Below are positions 46,880 through 50,984 of a DNA stretch of 50,984 nucleotides, in pieces. Source of the DNA: Albimonas donghaensis (GTDB lineage: Bacteria > Pseudomonadota > Alphaproteobacteria > Rhodobacterales > Rhodobacteraceae); NCBI RefSeq assembly GCF_900106695.1, contig NZ_FNMZ01000014.1, positions 1-50,984 on the forward strand, written 5' to 3'. The position numbers and the translations under genes were made by a program. The notes below the pieces were generated by a model that was not told the origin of the DNA, ran no database searches, and saw only the letters and a list, made by a program, of their open reading frames with translations. Each line of letters begins with the position of its first letter. Position 1 is the first letter of the stretch.

Positions 46880-49145
46880 TACCCCCCGGCGTCCGCTTCT
46901 GAATCCCGTTCTTCGTTTCACCAAGGACCCGCAGCCTGAGGGCGTGTCGGGGGGCGGAAAGAACGCGGCCAGCATCATGACGGATCGCCTGCCCACCCAG
47001 CGGAGGGCGCTGTCGAGACAGTTTCGCGATCTTGCGGCACGAGCAGAGCAGCAGCCGCGCTTCGATGGCTGCGTGGTGCTTTACGCGGCGATGTTCGACG
47101 ACTCTCTTGCGCCAAGCTACACACCCAAGGACCTTTTTCAGGCAACGCGGAGCGCGCGCCTGATTGCGCCCTATCGTTCGGGATACCTGGTCGAGATCGC
47201 GGCGGATCAGCTCTCGCAATACGCGAACCTCGTCGAGACCAGCGGCGCCATCAAGGATCAGGTGGATATCTCGCGCATCGAGGCTGTTCGGTTCTTCGAA
47301 GGGGCAGATGCAGGCAGAGCCGCAAGCCTTGACGCGATTTGGGACGCCGCGCCGGAAACAGACGCGGGCAAGGCCTTCGTCATCTGGCTAATGCCCTTGC
47401 GCGGTCGCGATGCCGCCGAACACCTGATCCAGAGATTTGCCGCCCTGCGCGACGGCGCGATCGTGCCGCCCCCGCCGCTCCTGACAGGAGTCGATGTTGG
47501 CGCGGATACCGATGTACCGGCGGCCATGCGACGCGCAGTGAGAGCCGCGGCGGCAAGCGGCGACCGCATCGGTCTTGCTATGCGCACCTATCGCCAGCAC
47601 CGCCGAGCTCGGACAACTGTTCTGGTGCCGTCACGCTCCGCACTCGACCAGCTGATCGCCTCGGGCACTGTGTTTCGCATTGAGCCCGTGCAGCCAATCA
47701 ACTCGACTTCGCCAGGAGAGGGTAGGGAACCCGACCGCCCTTTGCCGGGGGATCTGACGACGCTGCCGATCGTCGGCGTCGTTGATGGTGGGCTGACGGC
47801 AGCATCCTACCTTCCTGCGGAAGCCTGGCGCGCACCGCCGCTAATCGCTGACGGTGCGGCTGATGCCCCACACGGGAACCAGGTCACGTCCCTCGTGGTG
47901 CAAGGGCATGACTGGAACAACAACCTGACCCTGCCGCCGCTCTATTGCCAAGTCGGCACGGTTCAAGCGGTGCCTAAAAGGGACGCGCGAGTCATTGTCG
48001 ATACACAGGACTTCGTCGCCTATCTCGATGGGGCGATGGGAGCGAACCCGGAAACCCGGGTATGGAATTTCTCGCTCAATCAGCCGGAATCCTGTGACCT
48101 CGAAGCAGTGAGCCCCCTTGGGCATGACATCGCGATGCTGGCCAGAAAGCATCGCGTTCTTCCAATCATCTCTATCGGCAACAAGCCGGGAACGCGGCTT
48201 CAGCCGCCAGGCGATTGCGAGGCGGCGATCACCGTTGGCGGCAGGGTGCATGACGACAATGGCGATCCCGGAGGCGAATGCCCAGTCAGCCTTACCGGGC
48301 CTGGGCCGTCCAGCATGCTGAAGCCTGACCTCTCGCACTTCTCTCACGTCCGCGCCTTGGGCGGCGTGCTCACCAGAGGATCGAGCTTCGCCACCTCCCT
48401 GACATCCCCGCTCGCGGCGCACACGATGGAGCGGGTGCGCGAGGCGTCGCCCGATCTCGTGAAGGCGTTGCTGCTGCACAATTCGGACGGGATGAACTTC
48501 GATCCGGCGCTCGGCTTCGGCACGCCGACAGCGGCATCGTTGCCCTGGGAGTGCAGGCCCGGCTTCGTCACGCTGCAATGGCGAGCGTCGCTCCGCCCGA
48601 ACGCCGCCTACTATTGGGAACTGCCCATCCCGGAATCCCTGAAGAGGACCGGCAAGCTGAAGGGCATTGGAGCTTTGACGGCAATCCTTAATCCGCATCC
48701 GATGGTGACGGATTATGCTGGACCCAACTACTTTAGCGTGCGCCTCGAAACGGCACTGCAATACCAACGCGGAAGAAATATAAATAATACTTCTAAGTTT
48801 AACAACCTTCTCGGGTCCCTAGATACGGGAAAAGTCACCGAGCAGGAGGCTCGGTCCCTTGATCACAAGTGGAGCCCGGTGCGGCATCACAAGAAAGCTT
48901 TCCATAGAGTCAGCTTTGAAGGCGATTCACTGCGCGCCTACGCCAGAATCTATGCACGTGACCTATATCTATACGGTTACACCGGTAGTGATGAAATTCC
49001 CCAAACGGAAACGGTTTTCGTATTGTCGCTCGGGACCGGCGACGAGAATGATGATGTGTATAACGAGCTGCGCGATCAGCTCGGCGCTTTTGTCGAGACG
49101 GCGGTCGTCGAGGCAGATATCGACGTGGACAATGAAGGATTCTGA
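46872..49145 (+). CDS. ietS: Subtilisin-like serine protease, IetS-like
   Basis: A 757-aa protein with an S8 protease domain in the middle. The catalytic triad is Asp305 (LPIVGVVDGG), His334 (APHGNQVTSLV) and Ser505 (TRGSSFATSL). No signal peptide is present, so it acts in the cytoplasm. Residues 1-290 and the last 200 have no recognised domain and may hold substrate or ATPase contacts. In ietAS the protease is thought to be the toxic partner, controlled by the ATPase. The ATG lies eight bases inside ietA. Confidence 0.82.
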   Translation: MANTPRRPLLNPVLRFTKDPQPEGVSGGGKNAASIMTDRLPTQRRALSRQFRDLAARAEQQPRFDGCVVLYAAMFDDSLAPSYTPKDLFQATRSARLIAPYRSGYLVEIAADQLSQYANLVETSGAIKDQVDISRIEAVRFFEGADAGRAASLDAIWDAAPETDAGKAFVIWLMPLRGRDAAEHLIQRFAALRDGAIVPPPPLLTGVDVGADTDVPAAMRRAVRAAAASGDRIGLAMRTYRQHRRARTTVLVPSRSALDQLIASGTVFRIEPVQPINSTSPGEGREPDRPLPGDLTTLPIVGVVDGGLTAASYLPAEAWRAPPLIADGAADAPHGNQVTSLVVQGHDWNNNLTLPPLYCQVGTVQAVPKRDARVIVDTQDFVAYLDGAMGANPETRVWNFSLNQPESCDLEAVSPLGHDIAMLARKHRVLPIISIGNKPGTRLQPPGDCEAAITVGGRVHDDNGDPGGECPVSLTGPGPSSMLKPDLSHFSHVRALGGVLTRGSSFATSLTSPLAAHTMERVREASPDLVKALLLHNSDGMNFDPALGFGTPTAASLPWECRPGFVTLQWRASLRPNAAYYWELPIPESLKRTGKLKGIGALTAILNPHPMVTDYAGPNYFSVRLETALQYQRGRNINNTSKFNNLLGSLDTGKVTEQEARSLDHKWSPVRHHKKAFHRVSFEGDSLRAYARIYARDLYLYGYTGSDEIPQTETVFVLSLGTGDENDDVYNELRDQLGAFVETAVVEADIDVDNEGF

Positions 49146-49147
49146 GC

Positions 49148-49396
49148 ATGAGCAAGGATAAGGACAGGACCATCTACCGGCGTTCTTCTGACAACAAGTG
49201 GGTTGATAAGCGGAACGACGCGGGGCGCGGCTTTGTCTTCGACACGCAGGCCGCTGCGATCGCCTCGGGTCGTGAGAAGCTCGTCAATGCCGGAGGTGGC
49301 GAGCTCACAGTTAAGGGGCGCGACGGAAAAATTCGTAGCAAGGACACGCTCGGCGGTGGCAACGACCCTATGCCGCCGCGTGATCGCGAGCACTGA
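49148..49396 (+). CDS. DUF2188 protein
   Basis: An 82-aa protein whose middle (NKWVDKRNDAGRGFVFDTQAAAIASGREKLVNAGGGELTVKGRDGKIRSKD) fits the DUF2188 family: a short fold that ends in a repeated strand pattern G-x-I-R. Function is unknown. It starts three bases after ietS and is probably cotranscribed. Confidence 0.75.
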   Translation: MSKDKDRTIYRRSSDNKWVDKRNDAGRGFVFDTQAAAIASGREKLVNAGGGELTVKGRDGKIRSKDTLGGGNDPMPPRDREH

Positions 49397-49438
49397 TCAC
49401 CCATAGCCGCACCAGCGACGCAAAAAGATGGGAAGTCA

Positions 49439-49499
49439 GCGCGTGGCAGCCACGCGCAATTGCAGATACGGTCAGAACTTCCCCTGTCAAAATAGGGGC
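49439..49499. terminator. Two hairpins after the ietAS-DUF2188 operon
   Basis: GCGCGTGG-CAG-CCACGCGC (49439-49457) and CCCCT-N8-AGGGG (49482-49499). Neither has a clear T-run, but the AT-rich stretch beyond marks the operon end. Confidence 0.4.
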
Positions 49500-49691
49500 G
49501 TACGAATTAATAATTGTCTGCCGGTCTGAAAATTCAGCAATGACGCCTTAATCTATCTGAGGACGGAAATGAGCCTGGGCGTTTTCACGGTGGAGCCGCG
49601 AAAACGCCGGGCTGTCGGGTGTAGCTTCATTGGCGATTCAACAAGGATCTGCGACCCGAACGTCTCAGGATCCCTGATTGGAGACATCGCT

Positions 49692-50258
49692 TTGACCCGT
49701 ATCGCCGCCAGAACCGCCCTTGCCCTTGTCGGCTTGACAAGCCTTGGGCCATCGCAAGCCCGAGCTCAAAGCTACGACATCGACTGCAAGCTGATCCTGT
49801 GCCTCGCGGGCGGGTTCCCCTCGGGCTGCGCGGACGCGAAGGCGTATATGATCGACCGGATCACCTCGGTCCCGCCGAAGCCGCCTATCGGCTTCTGCGC
49901 GATGTCAGACGGGTCCGAATACACCGACTACCGCCTCGATTACGCCTGGGTTTCCCCCGCCTCGGCCGAGGGCTGGGTCTGCCCGGACGACAAGCTCAAA
50001 TACTTCCGCGCCACGCACGAGGATCGAGGCGAAACTCATGTCCAGGTCTTCTGCTACGACCAGCGTGTGGTTGTGCAGGCCGGCTGGCGCGACGAGGAGC
50101 CGACCTACGCCTGGCTCGGCCGCAGCGTCCCGGAGCGCTCGGATTTCCGCATCGCGGTCACGATCTCCCCCGGATCCGAGGACGCGTATGACTCCGGCGT
50201 CCAGCGGGTCGAGACCGGCATCGGGCGTTGGTACGGAAACGTCTACGTCTCGCACTGA
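49692..50258 (+). CDS. TrbM-like secreted protein
   Basis: A 188-aa protein from a TTG at 49692 (GGAGA seven bases before it): signal peptide TRIAARTALALVGLTSLGPSQARA and mature part beginning DIDCKLILCLAGGFPSGCADAKAYMIDRI and PPIGFC, the cysteine pattern of the TrbM/KikA conjugation family. An open frame from ATG 49569 would add 41 residues before the signal peptide and is less likely. Two further cysteines follow (WVCPDDK, VFCYDQ). TrbM proteins are periplasmic accessory proteins of mating systems; this one lies far from the virB operon on the linear map. Confidence 0.65.
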   Translation: MTRIAARTALALVGLTSLGPSQARAQSYDIDCKLILCLAGGFPSGCADAKAYMIDRITSVPPKPPIGFCAMSDGSEYTDYRLDYAWVSPASAEGWVCPDDKLKYFRATHEDRGETHVQVFCYDQRVVVQAGWRDEEPTYAWLGRSVPERSDFRIAVTISPGSEDAYDSGVQRVETGIGRWYGNVYVSH

Positions 50259-50600
50259 GGCAGCGCGAGCTTCCCTGCCCTTCTCGGTCGGCTGACGGTT
50301 CGCTTGCGACGGCGTAGACCGTTCGGGCTAAGACCTGAGCTCCCAGGATCCATCTCTCCCCGATCTTTGACGATCTGATCACGGTCAGGCCCGGACGCCT
50401 CCCTGTCGGGACCGCGCTCCTGAGGTTTCGCTCGGCCTGCGGCCTCCCTCCACCCCGAGCCGGCGCGCCCCGCCCTCCCTGCGGCCGGATGCGGGGCACG
50501 CGGTCTCGGCCCGAGCCCCCTGCCCCGCGGCCGCATGGTCGCGCGAGGCCCTCCGTCTCGGCCCGTCCGGGTCTGGATCGCTGGCGCAGAAGCAAGCGGG

Positions 50601-50619
50601 CGATCCGCGCGGCGGATCG
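50601..50619. repeat. Inverted repeat (8-bp stem)
   Basis: CGATCCGC, loop GCG, GCGGATCG; perfect. Confidence 0.5.
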
Positions 50620-50633
50620 AAATCGGAATGCGG

Positions 50634-50693
50634 CCAGGGCCGAGGATCGACACGCGAGGGGACAAGCCCCTCGCGCGCTCACCCCGGCCCTGG
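50634..50693 (+). terminator. Nested double inverted repeat with T-rich tail
   Basis: Outer arms CCAGGGCCG (50634-50642) and CGGCCCTGG (50685-50693) enclose an inner hairpin CGCGAGGGG-ACAAG-CCCCTCGCG (50653-50675). ATCTTTTTCTCT follows on the plus strand, so it can act as an intrinsic terminator, but the nested design also suits a cruciform or structured RNA. Confidence 0.5.
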
Positions 50694-50838
50694 ACATCTT
50701 TTTCTCTCCTGTCCGCCCAGCAGACCCGCCCGGCAGGGTCAAGAGCGCGATCCGCGCCTCCGGGGCGAAGCTTCCGCAATTTCCTCCCTCGGCTGCGCCT
50801 CCTCCGGAAATGACGGCTTTCACCCCTCCGGCACGGCA

Positions 50839-50872
50839 GACCCCGGCCGCCCTGAAGGGCGGGCTCGGGGTC
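50839..50872. repeat. Inverted repeat with interrupted stem
   Basis: GACCCCG pairs with CGGGGTC; inside it CGCCCT-GA-AGGGCG forms a second stem. No T-run follows. Confidence 0.45.
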
Positions 50873-50935
50873 GCGTCTCCTGACCCTGCCGCGCGCGCCC
50901 GCGGGTCGGGCTGCGCCCTCCCCCGCTCTGCTCCG

Positions 50936-50956
50936 CCGAAAACACGGGGTTTTCGG
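50936..50956. repeat. Hairpin at the circular junction
   Basis: CCGAAAAC, loop ACGGG, GTTTTCGG: eight perfect pairs. Its 3' arm falls in the terminal overlap, so it is whole only when the circle is closed or at this end of the contig. Confidence 0.5.
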
Positions 50957-50984
50957 ACGGTTCAGACCGGCGGAGGCGCCGCCC
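50947..50984. repeat. Terminal overlap, right copy (circular junction)
   Basis: Identical to bases 1-38; see the left copy. Removing one copy gives a circle of 50,946 bp. Confidence 0.85.

Larger units (their letters stand above)
50260..50946. other. Hairpin-rich region without gene before DUF932
   Basis: Long open frames here are on the minus strand, highly Arg/Gly/Pro-rich and without family features. Instead the DNA holds several strong inverted repeats: 50601-50619, a nested pair 50634-50693, 50839-50872 and 50936-50956. With positions 1-91 it forms about 800 bp of non-coding DNA across the circular join. Confidence 0.55.

Noticed and set aside
50158-50823. Minus-strand frames in the junction region
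   Set aside because: Arg/Gly/Pro-rich, overlapping frames without ribosome binding sites; the DNA is explained better by its hairpins.

Overview
This window is very probably a complete circular plasmid. The last 38 bases (50947-50984) are identical to the first 38, so the contig closes on itself and trims to about 50,946 bp. The host is most likely a high-GC alphaproteobacterium of the Rhodobacterales. The evidence is an RPA-type RepA and a RepC initiator on the same molecule, a VirC/VirD/VirB transfer system, and the codon character of the backbone. This placement is inference from gene families, not from a database match.

Layout. 50260-91 is a hairpin-rich stretch without genes that crosses the contig junction and precedes a DUF932 gene. 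1280-3616 is the first replication and partition block: seven iterons, a DnaA box, repA, and a ParA plus ribbon-helix-helix partition pair with three copies of a 13-bp site. 4312-10155 is the DNA-processing part of conjugation. virC2 and virC1 are divergent from a virD1/mobC-like gene, virD2 and virD4. Between the two arms lie a tandem array of 23 octamers in exact 8-bp phase and a sequence that matches the Agrobacterium T-DNA border core, probably oriT. 10263-15407 is a four-gene type II CBASS operon (Cap4-SAVED nuclease, CD-NTase, Cap2, Cap3). 15570-25204 is a virB1-virB11 mating-pair operon. 25764-27075 is a second replicon: an antisense RNA (ctRNA) locus and repC, with no repA/repB of the repABC type.

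27056-36318 is a copper-resistance island: a P1B ATPase with two YHS domains and a heavy-metal-binding domain, an APC permease, a transporter membrane domain without ATPase, CopB, a Met-rich multicopper oxidase CopA, a cupredoxin and a small secreted protein. Two promoters have the 19-bp spacer and dyad typical of CueR/MerR control, but no such regulator is encoded here. An IS3-family remnant sits at the edge. 36570-44740 is a seven-gene, mostly overlapping type I restriction-modification operon that includes a DUF3800 protein, a 47-aa unknown and a YgjP-like metallopeptidase. 44971-50258 carries a serine resolvase, an ietA/ietS-like pair (AAA+ ATPase and subtilisin-like protease), a DUF2188 protein and a TrbM-like secreted protein.

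Taken together, it is a self-transmissible plasmid carrying copper resistance and three anti-phage or stability modules. The most novel-looking structure is the phased octamer array beside a T-DNA-border-like nick site, flanked by virC1 and virD genes, on a plasmid with no T-DNA.
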